Shown: piece by piece, positions 29,018 through 38,926 of the stretch | Position numbering within the stretch: position 1 is the first letter of the stretch | How the letters are laid out: each line of letters opens with the position of its first letter | Source: an uncultured Pelagibacteraceae bacterium | GTDB lineage: Bacteria > Pseudomonadota > Alphaproteobacteria > Pelagibacterales > Pelagibacteraceae | Reading direction: 5' to 3' | Length of the DNA stretch: 52,138 nucleotides | Assembly (NCBI GenBank): GCA_902608975.1 | Contig: CACLQI010000006.1 | Location: 1 to 52,138, forward strand | Made by a program: the position numbers and the translations under genes | Notes under the pieces: generated by a model | Database searches by the model: none | Told to the model about the DNA's origin: nothing | What the model saw: only the letters and a program-made list of their open reading frames with translations

Positions 29018-30483
29018 TGTCAAAAAAACAATCTAATTATATAATTAAAAGAAACCAAAACAACTATGAAGTAGTAATTGGTTTAGAAGTACATGCTCAG
29101 ATTTTATCAGAATCAAAACTTTTTTCTAGTTCGCCAACAAAATTTGGCGCAGAACCAAACACTCAAGTAAGCCTAGTTGATGCTGCTTTTCCAGGTATGT
29201 TACCTGTAATTAACGAGTTTTGTATTAAACAAGCTGTAAAAACAGGATTAGGATTAAAGGCTAAGATTAATAAAAGATCAATTTTCGATAGGAAAAATTA
29301 TTTTTATGCTGATCTTCCTCAAGGATATCAAATATCACAATATAAAGACCCAATAGTTGGTGAAGGTTTTGTCATACTTGATTTACCTTCAGGTGAAAAA
29401 ACTATTGGTATTGAAAGATTACATTTAGAACAAGACGCAGGAAAAAGCATTCATGATGTCGACCCACAAAACACTTTAGTAGATTTAAATAGATCAGGTG
29501 TAGCTTTAATGGAGATAGTTAGCAAACCTGACCTTAGGTCTCCAGACGAAGTTAATGCTTACATTAAAAAATTGAGATCAATTATGAGATACCTAGGAAC
29601 CTGTGATGGAAATATGCAGGAAGGTTCTCTCAGAGCAGATGTTAATGTATCTGTTAGAAAAATAGGTGAAAAAAAACTTGGAACAAGGTGTGAAATTAAA
29701 AATGTAAACTCAATTAAATTTATGCAAATGGCAATAGAGCATGAAGCGAATAGACAAGTTGATGTAATAGAAGAGGGTGGGTCTATAGATCAAGAAACAA
29801 GGCTTTTTGATACAAAAAAAAACGAAACAAGATCAATGCGATCAAAAGAAGACGCTCATGATTATAGATATTTTCCTGACCCAGACTTGTTGCCACTTGA
29901 AGTTAGTGATGATTTTATAAATGATATAAAGAGAAGTATACCAGAATTACCAGATGAAAAAAAAAAAAGATTTATAGAAAAATTTAGTTTATCAGCATAT
30001 GAAGCAAATATTCTTGTTTCTGACATAGAAACTTCAAAATATTTTGAGGAAGTTATAAAAAATTCTGATGTTAAACTTTCAACCAATTGGATAACTGGTG
30101 AATTATTCGCTTTATTAAACGAAAAAAATTTAGAAATAACAAAAAGCCCAATCAGTGCAAAAAATTTGTCAAAACTAGTTAATTTAATAAAAGACGGAAT
30201 TATATCTGGAAAAATTGCTAAATCTGTTTTTGAATTAATGGCTAAAGGTGACAAGAATCCAGCTGATATAGTTGAAGAAAAAGGCCTTAAACAACAAAGT
30301 GATCCTAAATTATTAGAGCAATTAATAGATAAAGTGGTTAGCGACAATCAAGATAAAGTTAAAGAATATAAATCTGGAAAAGAAAAACTATTTGGTTTTT
30401 TTGTTGGTCAAGCAATGAAAGCTTCGAGTGGAAAAGCAAATCCACAATTAATAAATGATATTTTAAAAAAAAAACTCAAGTAA
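29017..30483 (+). CDS. gatB: Asp/Glu-tRNA amidotransferase subunit B
   Basis: GatB binds the misacylated tRNA, phosphorylates the side-chain acid and amidates it. I chose the ATG at 29017, overlapping the gatA stop, over an upstream TTG at 29005. Motifs include [10 protein letters not shown], the [15 protein letters not shown] region, [10 protein letters not shown], and the C-terminal tRNA-binding YqeY-like domain ending [20 protein letters not shown]. Length 488. A methyltransferase gene follows after 1 base. Confidence 0.97.
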   Translation: MSKKQSNYIIKRNQNNYEVVIGLEVHAQILSESKLFSSSPTKFGAEPNTQVSLVDAAFPGMLPVINEFCIKQAVKTGLGLKAKINKRSIFDRKNYFYADLPQGYQISQYKDPIVGEGFVILDLPSGEKTIGIERLHLEQDAGKSIHDVDPQNTLVDLNRSGVALMEIVSKPDLRSPDEVNAYIKKLRSIMRYLGTCDGNMQEGSLRADVNVSVRKIGEKKLGTRCEIKNVNSIKFMQMAIEHEANRQVDVIEEGGSIDQETRLFDTKKNETRSMRSKEDAHDYRYFPDPDLLPLEVSDDFINDIKRSIPELPDEKKKRFIEKFSLSAYEANILVSDIETSKYFEEVIKNSDVKLSTNWITGELFALLNEKNLEITKSPISAKNLSKLVNLIKDGIISGKIAKSVFELMAKGDKNPADIVEEKGLKQQSDPKLLEQLIDKVVSDNQDKVKEYKSGKEKLFGFFVGQAMKASSGKANPQLINDILKKKLK

Positions 30484-30484
30484 C

Positions 30485-31141
30485 ATGAGTTCTAACATTA
30501 TCATTAATAAAGAAATAGAAGAATATATTAACAATCATTCGATAGAGTTAAATTCAGTACAAAAAGAAATAATTTTATATAATGAAAGACTAGGGAAAAT
30601 TAAAAGAATGCAAATAGCAATATCTCAATGTCATTTTCTACATTTAATAGTTAAAATTGCTAAAATAAAAAAAATATTAGAAATTGGGACATTCACAGGT
30701 TTAAGTACAGTATCTATGTCATTAGCTTTACCGGAAGATGGTCAAGTATTTGCTTTAGATAAAAATGAAGGGACAAATGAAGTTGCATTAAATTTTTTTA
30801 AAAAGGCTAAGCAAGATAGAAAAATTCAAACCATAATTAGGCCTGCTTTAGAAAGTTTGCAAATCTTTAAAAAAAGAAAAGATAAATTTGACCTTGTGTT
30901 TATTGACGCTGACAAAGAAAATTATAAAGTTTATTATGATGAGTCATTAAGTCTAATTAATAAGGGTGGTTTAATTATAATAGACAATGTCTTATGGCAT
31001 GGCGATGTAGTTGATAAAGAAAAAATGGATAAATTAACTAGAATAATTAGAGAATTTAACTCATATGTTAATAATGATAAAAGAACTGAAAATTTAATCA
31101 TTCCAGTTGGCGACGGTCTTAGTGTTTGCAGAAAGTTATAA
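30485..31141 (+). CDS. SAM-dependent O-methyltransferase (CCoAOMT-like)
   Basis: Class I methyltransferase of the caffeoyl-CoA/catechol O-methyltransferase family, 218 residues. Motif I is ILEIGTFTGLSTVSM, followed by an acidic residue after the second strand (ALDKNE), and FDLVFIDADKENY with GGLIIIDNVLWHGDVVD carries the typical metal-binding aspartates and asparagine. The natural acceptor is unknown; bacterial members act on varied catechol-like compounds. It starts 1 base after gatB and its stop overlaps the trhO start by one base. Confidence 0.85.
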   Translation: MSSNIIINKEIEEYINNHSIELNSVQKEIILYNERLGKIKRMQIAISQCHFLHLIVKIAKIKKILEIGTFTGLSTVSMSLALPEDGQVFALDKNEGTNEVALNFFKKAKQDRKIQTIIRPALESLQIFKKRKDKFDLVFIDADKENYKVYYDESLSLINKGGLIIIDNVLWHGDVVDKEKMDKLTRIIREFNSYVNNDKRTENLIIPVGDGLSVCRKL

Positions 31142-32041
31142 TGTTTTATATTGCAGGACTATATAAATTTAAAAAGATTTCAAATATTAAAATTAAAAAA
31201 AAAATATTAGAATTATTTTTCATAGAAAAAAATATTAGAGGAACACTTATTATTTCTACCGAAGGTATTAATGGCACTATGTCGTCTAGTAAAAAAAATT
31301 TAAATTTAGTGTTAAAAAAAATAAAAAAAATTTTTAATTTTAGTAATTTTGACTCACAAAGTTTATCTAAAAGTGAATTTCAAGTTTTTCATAGAGGTAA
31401 AGTAAAAATTAAAAAAGAAGTAGTACCTATGGGTATTAAAATTTTAAAAAGAAAATTTAAAAATTATGTAGATCCTCTTAAATGGAATAAACTAATCAAC
31501 GATAAAAATACCTATTTGATCGATGCAAGAAAACCTTTTGAATATAAAGTTGGTACATTTAAAAATGCTATAAATCCTGAAGTAAATAATTTTAGAAATT
31601 TTCCTACTTATCTTCGTAACTTGGATGAAAATAAAAATATAGCGATGTTTTGTACCGGTGGCATAAGATGTGAAAAAGCAAGTTTTTTTTTTAGAAAAAA
31701 AAGGTTTTAAAAATGTATATCAATTAAAGGGAGGAATAATAAATTATTTAAATAAAGTAAAAAAAAGAAATAGTTTGTGGAATGGAGAATGTTATGTTTT
31801 TGATAACAGAGTTTCAATAAAACACGGTTTAATACCCGGTAGTTTTTCTATGTGTAGTGGTTGTAGAAAGCCAATATCTAAGAAGGATAAAAAATCAAAA
31901 AAATATGAAGAAGGGGTTTCTTGTCCAAATTGTCACGACAGCTTAACAACAACACAAAAAGATAGATTTAGAATGAGACAGAAACAAATTAATCTTGCAA
32001 AAAAGACTGGGAAGAGACATATCTTTCAAAAAGAATATTAA
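31141..32041 (+). CDS. trhO: tRNA uridine(34) hydroxylase TrhO, rhodanese-type (frameshifted)
   Basis: TrhO (YceA) makes 5-hydroxyuridine at tRNA position 34. The ATG at 31141 overlaps the preceding stop. The N-terminal acylphosphatase-like domain (IRGTLIISTEGINGTMSS) and the rhodanese domain with the active cysteine in FCTGGIRCEKA are in the first frame. A T10 run at 31683-31692 then breaks it. Removing one T restores KGFKNVYQLKGG and a C-terminal region with two CxxC pairs (CSGCRKP and CPNCHDS), giving 299 residues. Frame break and motif agree with a single gene. Confidence 0.88.
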
Positions 32042-32057
32042 TTTCATAATTTCATAA

Positions 32058-33413
32058 ATGAATTTACTAAAAGACAAAATTCCTGACTTAGTAAAAAAAC
32101 TTGCAATACCTGCAAGTGTCGGAACACTTTTTCAGACTCTTTATAATATTGTAGATACATTTTTTGCAGGTAAAATTTCACCTGAAGCACTTTCAGCTTT
32201 ATCGAAATCATTCCCAATATATTTTATAATAATTGCAACATGCATAGGAGTTACAGTTGCAGGCACTGCGCTAATTGGAAATAGCATTGGAGAAAATGAT
32301 GAAAATAAAACTTTAAATTATTTTACAAACACCATTTATTTTGGGATTTTAATTTCATTAGTTATTACTTTTTTAGGCTTAAATTTTTCTGAAAATGTTT
32401 ATAAATTAATGAAGTCAACTGAAACTGTAACAAATTTAGGTCTTCAATATACAGATATAATTTTTTCAGGTTCTATAATATTTATACTGGTAGTAGCTTT
32501 AAATTCTTTACTTCATGCTGAGGGTGACACAAAAACATACAGAAATGTTTTAATTCTATCTTTTATACTTAATATAATTTTAAATCCTATTTTAATATTT
32601 GGTTTCTTATTTATTCCACCTTTAGGTATAGCTGGTATAGGTATAGCAACAATTATTGCACAACTTATATCTTTTTTAATTATACTTTATAAAATACTAA
32701 AAAATAAAAGAATAAAACAAATTTCTAAAGCATATCTATATCCAAAAATAAATTATTTAATAAATGTATTTTTTCAATCTATGCCTATAACAATAGCAAT
32801 TTGTGGATATTCAATTGCATCAGCTATAATTTTTACATATGTAGGAATGACAGGAGAATACGCTACAGCTGGTTATGGTGCTGCTACACGAATAGAACAA
32901 GTAGTACTTTTACCAATATTAGGAATAAATACTGCAATAATATCAATAATTTCTCAAAATTATGGAGCGAAAAATTTTAATAGAATTAAAGAAACTTACT
33001 TTACTGCAATTAAGTATTCTTTTTTTATTATGGTAATAGCTGGCATTTTAATTTATTTGACAGCAAACATAATACCTAAGTTTTTTTCAGATGATTTAGA
33101 GGTAATTGATTATGGAAAAAGATATCTAAAAATATCAGCTTTCGTACTACCTGCTTATCCTTTCTTTTTCCTTACAAATGGTTTTTTTATGGCCCTCAAA
33201 AAATCTGAAAACGCCATGTTAAATAATATAGCTAGAAATGTTTTGGTTCCAATAATGGTGTTTTATCTAGCAAAATATTTAAGTGTAGATTATGATAACT
33301 TTTTTTGGTTATGGGTATTTTTTCAATGGTCAGTGTCTATAATATTATTGATTATTGTTAATTATTATTTAAACAACAAATTAGATAAATCTAGCGCTAT
33401 CGTTCATCCATAA
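32058..33413 (+). CDS. MATE-family efflux transporter
   Basis: Multi-antimicrobial extrusion family antiporter with about twelve hydrophobic helices in 451 residues. The N-terminal stretch PASVGTLFQTLYNIVDTFFAG and the second-half EQVVLLPILGINTAIISIISQNYGA are typical of MATE halves. Substrate and coupling ion are not readable. It starts 16 bases after trhO, and its last 33 bases overlap the 3' end of soxG on the other strand. Confidence 0.88.
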   Translation: MNLLKDKIPDLVKKLAIPASVGTLFQTLYNIVDTFFAGKISPEALSALSKSFPIYFIIIATCIGVTVAGTALIGNSIGENDENKTLNYFTNTIYFGILISLVITFLGLNFSENVYKLMKSTETVTNLGLQYTDIIFSGSIIFILVVALNSLLHAEGDTKTYRNVLILSFILNIILNPILIFGFLFIPPLGIAGIGIATIIAQLISFLIILYKILKNKRIKQISKAYLYPKINYLINVFFQSMPITIAICGYSIASAIIFTYVGMTGEYATAGYGAATRIEQVVLLPILGINTAIISIISQNYGAKNFNRIKETYFTAIKYSFFIMVIAGILIYLTANIIPKFFSDDLEVIDYGKRYLKISAFVLPAYPFFFLTNGFFMALKKSENAMLNNIARNVLVPIMVFYLAKYLSVDYDNFFWLWVFFQWSVSIILLIIVNYYLNNKLDKSSAIVHP

Positions 33414-33941
33414 CCATAAATGTGCCGAAAAAGATCTTCTGACAAATAAATTTAAATCATTAACATTTTTGTTGTGAATGATTACATCAATATGATTAAG
33501 TAAAGTTTGCGTTACTGCACCATTTGAATTTTTAAAATTATTAAAATTAAATGGGCAACCAGCTGATAATAATTCATAAACCTTTGTACCTTTTAAATTA
33601 ATCATTATCCAATGGTCAGAAACATTTGTAACAGAACCTAGTTTAACTTTAGAAATTTCATTAAAAAGTTTATCTTCTAAAGAATTAGTATCCTTTAGAT
33701 CAATTTTATCATTTGAATACAAAAACCATTCATCTGGACTCAACCAAAGAAGGTTTAATTTTTCATTACTCGAAGATGTATTTGGATCTACAGGTAGAAT
33801 TATTGATAGCTCTTTTCCAATTTTAGTTATAAAATCTCTATTTTTGCCTCTCAAATTTATTTTAATGATAGGCTCGACCTCTGAAATCTTTATTTCGGAA
33901 TATTCTTTACTATCTGATATTGGAGTACTAAATTTAAGCAT
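33381..33941 (-). CDS. soxG: Sarcosine oxidase subunit gamma
   Basis: Gamma is the small GcvT-like subunit of heterotetrameric sarcosine oxidase. The 186 residues include LNLLWLSPDEWFLYSND, VTNVSDHWIMINLKGTK and the SAGCPFNFNNF region with the final RRSFSAHLWLW stretch. It lies 8 bases after soxA as the last gene of soxBDAG. Its end overlaps the MATE transporter gene by 33 bases; both readings look authentic. Confidence 0.9.
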   Translation of the reverse strand: MLKFSTPISDSKEYSEIKISEVEPIIKINLRGKNRDFITKIGKELSIILPVDPNTSSSNEKLNLLWLSPDEWFLYSNDKIDLKDTNSLEDKLFNEISKVKLGSVTNVSDHWIMINLKGTKVYELLSAGCPFNFNNFKNSNGAVTQTLLNHIDVIIHNKNVNDLNLFVRRSFSAHLWLWMNDSARFI

Positions 33942-33949
33942 TCAACCTC

Positions 33950-36941
33950 TTATTTTTTTTTATCTAAAAAAACTGTATCTGTTATAGTTACATTAATAGT
34001 TTTATTTTTCATAGGAACAAACAATTTTTGACCCTTCAATTTTTTACCATTTTTTATTACAGCTAGTGCTATTGATTTATTTAAATTTGGGCTAAAATAA
34101 CTTGATGTGACATGACCAAGCATTTCTATTGGTTGCTTATTTGTTTCAGCAACGATTTGTGCACCTTCTTCTAAAATTTCTTTTGGATCTTCAGTTAGTA
34201 ATCCTACAAGCTGTTTTCTATCTTCTCTAATTGTATCACTTCTGTATAAAGATCTTTTACCAATAAAATCATATTTCTTTTTACTGATTATCCAGTCCAT
34301 TTGTAAATCTAGAGGAGTCATTGTTCCATCAGTATCTTGACCAGCTATTATAAAACCTTTTTCTGCTCTTAGTAAGTGCATTGTTTCTGTTCCGTAAGGT
34401 GTAATATTAAACTCTTTGCCAGCCTCATAGCATTTTTCCCAAACGGATTTAGCGTATGATGCCTGAATATTAATTTCATAACTATGTTCACCAGTAAAAC
34501 TAATACGCATTACTCTACATTTTATATTATCGATCAATGCATTTTTAAATGACATGTGTGGAAATTCTTTATCTGACAAATCTAAGCCAGGAATTATTTT
34601 TGAAAGAATTTTTTTTGAATTAGGTCCACAAATACTTACGGTACCATAGTGATCAGTAACTGAAGTTAAATACACATCTAATTCAGGCCATTCTGTTTGT
34701 AAGTAATCCTCTAATTTTGATAAAACATTAGCAGCACCACCAGTTGTTGTAGTCATTAAATAATGGTTTTCTGACAATCTAGTTGTAACTCCATCATCGT
34801 AAACCATCCCATCCTCATTAAGCATAAGCCCATACCTGCATTTTCCTATCTCTAATTTTGACCATGCATTTGTGTAAACTCTATTTAAAAATTCAGAAGC
34901 ATCACTTCCTTGAATATCTATTTTTCCCAATGTTGATGCATCTAAAATACCAGCGCTATCTCTAGCCGCTTTACTTTCTCTTTGTACAGCCTCATGCATA
35001 TTTTCGTTTCCTATTGGATAGTACCAAGCTCTCTTCCACTGCCCAACATTTTCAAATTCAGCTTTATTTTCCACATGCCAATCATGAATTGGTGTTCTTC
35101 TTGTAATATCAAAAAATTCACCAACGTTTCTTCCAACAATAGCTCCAAATGTTAATGGAGTGTAAGGAGGTCTAAATGTAGTTGTTCCCAATTCACCCAT
35201 TTTAACACCTGCTGTTTCAGCTATAATTCCAAGTGCATGCATATTTGATAGTTTACCTTGATCTGTGGCCATGCCCGTTGTTGTGTATCTTTTTACATGC
35301 TCAATTGATTTAAAACCTTCTCTTAAAGCTAATTTTATATCATTTGCTGTAGAATCGTTTTGAAAATCTAAAAATGGTTTAGTTTTTCCCAAAGGCTTAT
35401 CAGATGGAAGTAGCCAAATATTCTTTTTATCAATTTCTTTTGAAGAAATAATTTCTAAATTTTCATAATCATTATTTTTAACTTTTAAAAATTTATTGAT
35501 TGAATTAGCTGTATTTTTTATTACTTCTTCAAGTTCAAAATCGCCGTTGCAAGATCCGACACTTATTTGATCCAATTCTGATTTATCTGGTAAAAAAAAC
35601 ATTATCTTCGTCTCTGAATTTAAGTTTACCACCAGACTGAGTAAACAAATGTACTCTTGGTGTCCATCCTCCGGAAATACCCAAGCAATCACATTCTTCT
35701 TTTATTTTTTTTCCTACTACAGCGGTACCATCATCAGACAGTTTCATAATTTCAATAGAATTAATTTTTTTGTAACCACTTGTATTAACAACTGAAGATT
35801 TCCAATGAATTTTAATACCTGATTTTTCAGCTTGTTTAACTATTAACGAATTGGTTTTATCTCTTATATCAACTACTGAATTAACAATTACTCCACTATT
35901 ATTTAAAGAGATTGCAGCTTCATAAGCAAAGTCATTATTTGTAAATAAAGATATTCTTTGTCCACATTTAACTCCATAGTAATCTATGTACTTTTTGATA
36001 GAAGATGATAGCATAATTCCAGGTCTATCATTATTGTTGAAAATTAATGGTCTTTCCATAGCCCCTGTTGATATAATTACTTTTTTTGCCCTGACTTTCC
36101 AAAGTCTTTGACGAATTTTATCTTTTTTTTCATTTATATCTAAATGGTCAGTTAAATTTTCTCTAGCTAAAAGATAATTGTAACTATGATAAGCAGCCAA
36201 AGATGTTCTTGTTTTTATCGTTAAATTTTTAAGTGATTTTAGAGTTTCAATCTCTTTTTTTAGCCACTCACTTGAATAAGAATTATTTATTTTAAAGCAT
36301 TCATTTTCTTGGAAAAGAGTAGTTCCACCTAAGATATTTTTATCATCTATTAATACAGTATTAAAATTATTTTTAGCTGCTGTCTTCGCAGCTATTATTC
36401 CAGATATACCTCCGCCAACGACCAAAACATCACAATGTAAGTATTTATGATCATAAATATCTTTGTCCGGTTCAGTAGGTGATTTACCTAAACCTGCAGA
36501 TTTTCTTATAAAGTATTCATATAATTTCCAAAAATTAGCAGGCCACATGAATGTTTTATAATAAAAAGCTGCTGGTATAAGAGGGGAGAAAAAATTATTT
36601 ACTGCCCCTATATCAAAATTAACACTTGGCCAACAATTTTGACTAGATGCTTCTAAACCTTCATATAATTCTATTTCAGTTGCTCTTGTATTTGGCTCTG
36701 TCATTGATGCATCACTTCCAATTTGAACAATTGCATTTGGTTCTTCAGAACCACATGCCATTATTCCTCTTGGACGATGATATTTAAAGCTTCTTCCTAC
36801 CAGGTGAATATTATTTGCTAATAAAGCTGATGCCAAGGTATCACCTTTAAAACCATATAATTTTTTACCATCAAATTTAAAAGATATCCTAGATGTTTGA
36901 TCAATAAACTTACTATTTGTTGTTCTTAAATTTTCAGTCAT
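33950..36941 (-). CDS. soxA: Sarcosine oxidase subunit alpha (frameshifted)
   Basis: Alpha holds NAD+ and passes the methyl group to tetrahydrofolate, giving 5,10-methylene-THF. The first part has the small N-terminal domain with FKYHRPRGIMACGSEEPN and a dinucleotide fold (LVVGGGISGIIAAKTAA); the second part is the GcvT-like domain (REGFKSIEHVKRYTTTGMATDQGK, GFIIAGQDTDGTMTP). The frame breaks at an A8 run (35592-35599); removing one base joins both into 996 residues, the normal size. It starts on the last base of soxD. Confidence 0.93.
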
Positions 36942-37216
36942 TACTTTATAGGGGGTTTTTCACCCATTTTGTATACAGCATGAATTTTATCGTTTGATGT
37001 ATCTCTAACCATGTTGAACCATTTTCTACATCCGTGAGCATGATTCCATCTTTCAAATTGAACTCCTTTAATATTTTTTCTCATAAATAAAAATTCAGCC
37101 CACTGATCATCACTTAATTCCGTAGGTTGTTTTGGTCTCACGATGTGTGCTTCACCACCAGCTGAAAATTCACTTTGATCTCTTTCACCGCAATATGGAC
37201 AATTAATTAAAAACAT
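36941..37216 (-). CDS. soxD: Sarcosine oxidase subunit delta
   Basis: Delta is the small zinc-binding subunit. The 91 residues begin [13 protein letters not shown] with a CxxC pair and later have RWNHAHGCRKWFNMVRDT, which supplies the histidine and cysteine ligands seen in this family. It overlaps soxB and soxA by one base each, so all four subunits are made from one tightly packed mRNA. Confidence 0.94.
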   Translation of the reverse strand: MFLINCPYCGERDQSEFSAGGEAHIVRPKQPTELSDDQWAEFLFMRKNIKGVQFERWNHAHGCRKWFNMVRDTSNDKIHAVYKMGEKPPIK

Positions 37217-38470
37217 TAGTGTGCTACAGCAGCTGCTCCGTGTTCATCAACAAGATCACCACTTACGAATCTATTAATATTGAAATCAGCATTTAGTTTA
37301 TGAGGTTCGTCATTTGCAATAGTATGCGCAAACAAATCACCTGAACCTGGTGTAGCTTTAAATCCACCTGTTCCCCAACCACAATTAAAATATAATCCTT
37401 TAATATGCGTTTTGCTTATTATTGGACTAGCATCTGGACAAATATCAACAATACCACCCCATTGTCGTAACATTTTCATTCTGCTGAAAATTGGATAAAG
37501 TTCTAATATTGCTTTTAAAGTTCCTTCAACAACATCATGACTTCCTCTTTGTGTGTATGAAACATAAGCATCAGTACCTGCACCAATAACTAATTCTCCT
37601 TTATCAGATTGACTAACATATGCATGAACCGCATTTGACATAACCACAGTGTCTATAATTGGTTTTACAGGTTCTGATACTAAGGCTTGCAACGGTTTGC
37701 TTTCGAGTGGTAGTTTTAAATCAACCATGTTAGCAATAACGCTAGAATGTCCTGCGGCTACTACCCCAATTTTTTTTTGTTTTTATAAAACCTTTTGTTG
37801 TCTCTATTCCTTCAACCATATCTCCATTTCTTTTAATTCCTTTTACTTCACAATTTTGAATGATATCAACTCCCATAGCATCGGCACCTCGAGCATAACC
37901 CCAAGCAACAGCATCGTGCCGTGCCGTGCCGGCTCTTCTTTGCAACGTTCCTCCTAAAACTGGATATCTAATATTGGGAGAGGTATTAATTATTGGACAA
38001 AAGTTTTTAACTTCATCAGTGTTTAACCAAACAGCATCAATTCCATTTAATCTATTTGCATGAGTTCTTCTTTTTAAATCCCTAACATCTTGAAGGTTAT
38101 GAGCTAAATTCATCACCCCTCTTTGACTGAACATTACATTATAATTTAACTCTTGTGATAATCCCTCCCAAATTTTAAGTGCATGATCATACAAACCAGC
38201 GCTCGCATCCCATAAATAATTTGATCTTATTATAGTAGTATTTCTTCCTGTATTTCCACCACCAATCCATCCTTTTTCTACTACAGCAATATTTTTTATA
38301 TTATGTTTTTTAGCCAAATAATATGCTGTGGCTAAACCATGACCACCCCCGCCGACTATCACTACTTCATATTCTTTTTTTGGTTCAGGGTCTCTCCATG
38401 CTCTTTGCCAGTTTTCGTGATAACTAAAAGCATTTTTAATTAAAGAAAATATTGAATATTTATTTTTCAT
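37216..38470 (-). CDS. soxB: Sarcosine oxidase subunit beta (frameshifted)
   Basis: Beta oxidises sarcosine to glycine and formaldehyde-level carbon using FAD and covalent FMN. The FAD motif [17 protein letters not shown] is near residue 37, and His185 in [15 protein letters not shown] is in the place of the flavinylated histidine. The frame breaks at a T9 run (37770-37778); removing one base gives [15 protein letters not shown] and a 417-residue protein with [18 protein letters not shown] near the end. First gene of soxBDAG, feeding methylated amines into one-carbon and glycine metabolism. Confidence 0.94.
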
Positions 38471-38496
38471 AATTTGAGTGAAAATACTTTATTAAT

Positions 38497-38510
38497 ATTG
38501 AATATTCAAT
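38497..38510. promoter_or_regulatory. 14-bp palindrome upstream of soxB
   Basis: ATTGAATATTCAAT is a perfect 14-base palindrome, 26 bases upstream of the soxB start, in the 65-base gap between soxB and tRNA-Ser. On the soxB strand it is preceded by TTGAAA and followed by TATTAATAA, which could be promoter parts, so the palindrome may be an operator. AT-rich palindromes of this size are not rare, so this is a suggestion only. Confidence 0.3.
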
Positions 38511-38535
38511 GATTTCAAGTTACACACTAATCAAC

Positions 38536-38628
38536 GGAAAGGTGGGTGAGCTGGTTTAAACCAACGGGTTGCTAACTCGTCGTGCGTCGAAAGATGTACC
38601 GAGGGTTCGAATCCCTCCCTTTCCGCCA
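38536..38628 (+). tRNA. tRNA-Ser(GCU)
   Basis: The 93-base gene has a 7-bp acceptor stem (GGAAAGG with CCTTTCC), discriminator G and an encoded CCA end. The anticodon stem ACGGG/CTCGT closes the loop TTGCTAA with anticodon GCT at 38571-38573. The long variable arm is a class II feature of serine tRNAs. The T arm GAGGGTTCGAATCCCTC is standard. It reads AGC and AGU codons. No duplicated 3' end or integrase nearby suggests an attachment site. Confidence 0.95.
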
Positions 38629-38643
38629 ATAAATTAAGAAAAG

Positions 38644-38926
38644 TTAATATAATTCTTCTTTAATTTTATCTATCAATTTTTTTATTAAAACTTTATCTTC
38701 AGTTTTAAACAAATTTTCTCTATCTAATGATTTTTTTTAACTCTTCTCTAATTTTTGATCTTATTAACTCTCTACCTTGATCACTTTGAAAATTCGATAA
38801 TTTTTTTTCATATTCATCAATTTTATATCCAATAGTTATTTTAAAAAGAATGTAAATCAAAATAAACACAAAAAGTGTTTTATATACAAACAATTTCATA
38901 TTTCCTTTAGTTTGATTTTTTTTCAT
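38644..38926 (-). CDS. Small membrane-anchored coiled protein (frameshifted)
   Basis: Unknown protein. From 38926 (or an inner ATG at 38899) it has one hydrophobic segment, about residues 12-32, then a charged, helical, probably coiled-coil tail. The frame stops after 68 codons at a T8 run (38731-38738); removing one base adds 27 residues (SLDRENLFKTEDKVLIKKLI and onward), for 93. The continued amphipathic lysine- and glutamate-rich pattern supports the longer form. It overlaps the glycosyltransferase gene upstream by up to 20 bases. I infer an inner-membrane protein with a soluble tail; function unknown. Confidence 0.6.

Noticed and set aside
29862-30347. 161-codon open frame on the - strand inside gatB
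   Set aside because: It is fully antisense to gatB, serine/phenylalanine rich as expected from the complement of lysine-rich coding, with no supporting start context.
38536-38628. tRNA-Ser as an integration site for a mobile element
   Set aside because: No integrase, no repeated tRNA 3' end and no composition shift are visible next to it.
38629-38665. Bidirectional terminator between tRNA-Ser and the small membrane protein
   Set aside because: The AATTAAGAA and TTCTTTAATT arms pair only imperfectly, are nearly pure A/T, and part of the segment is coding in the restored frame.
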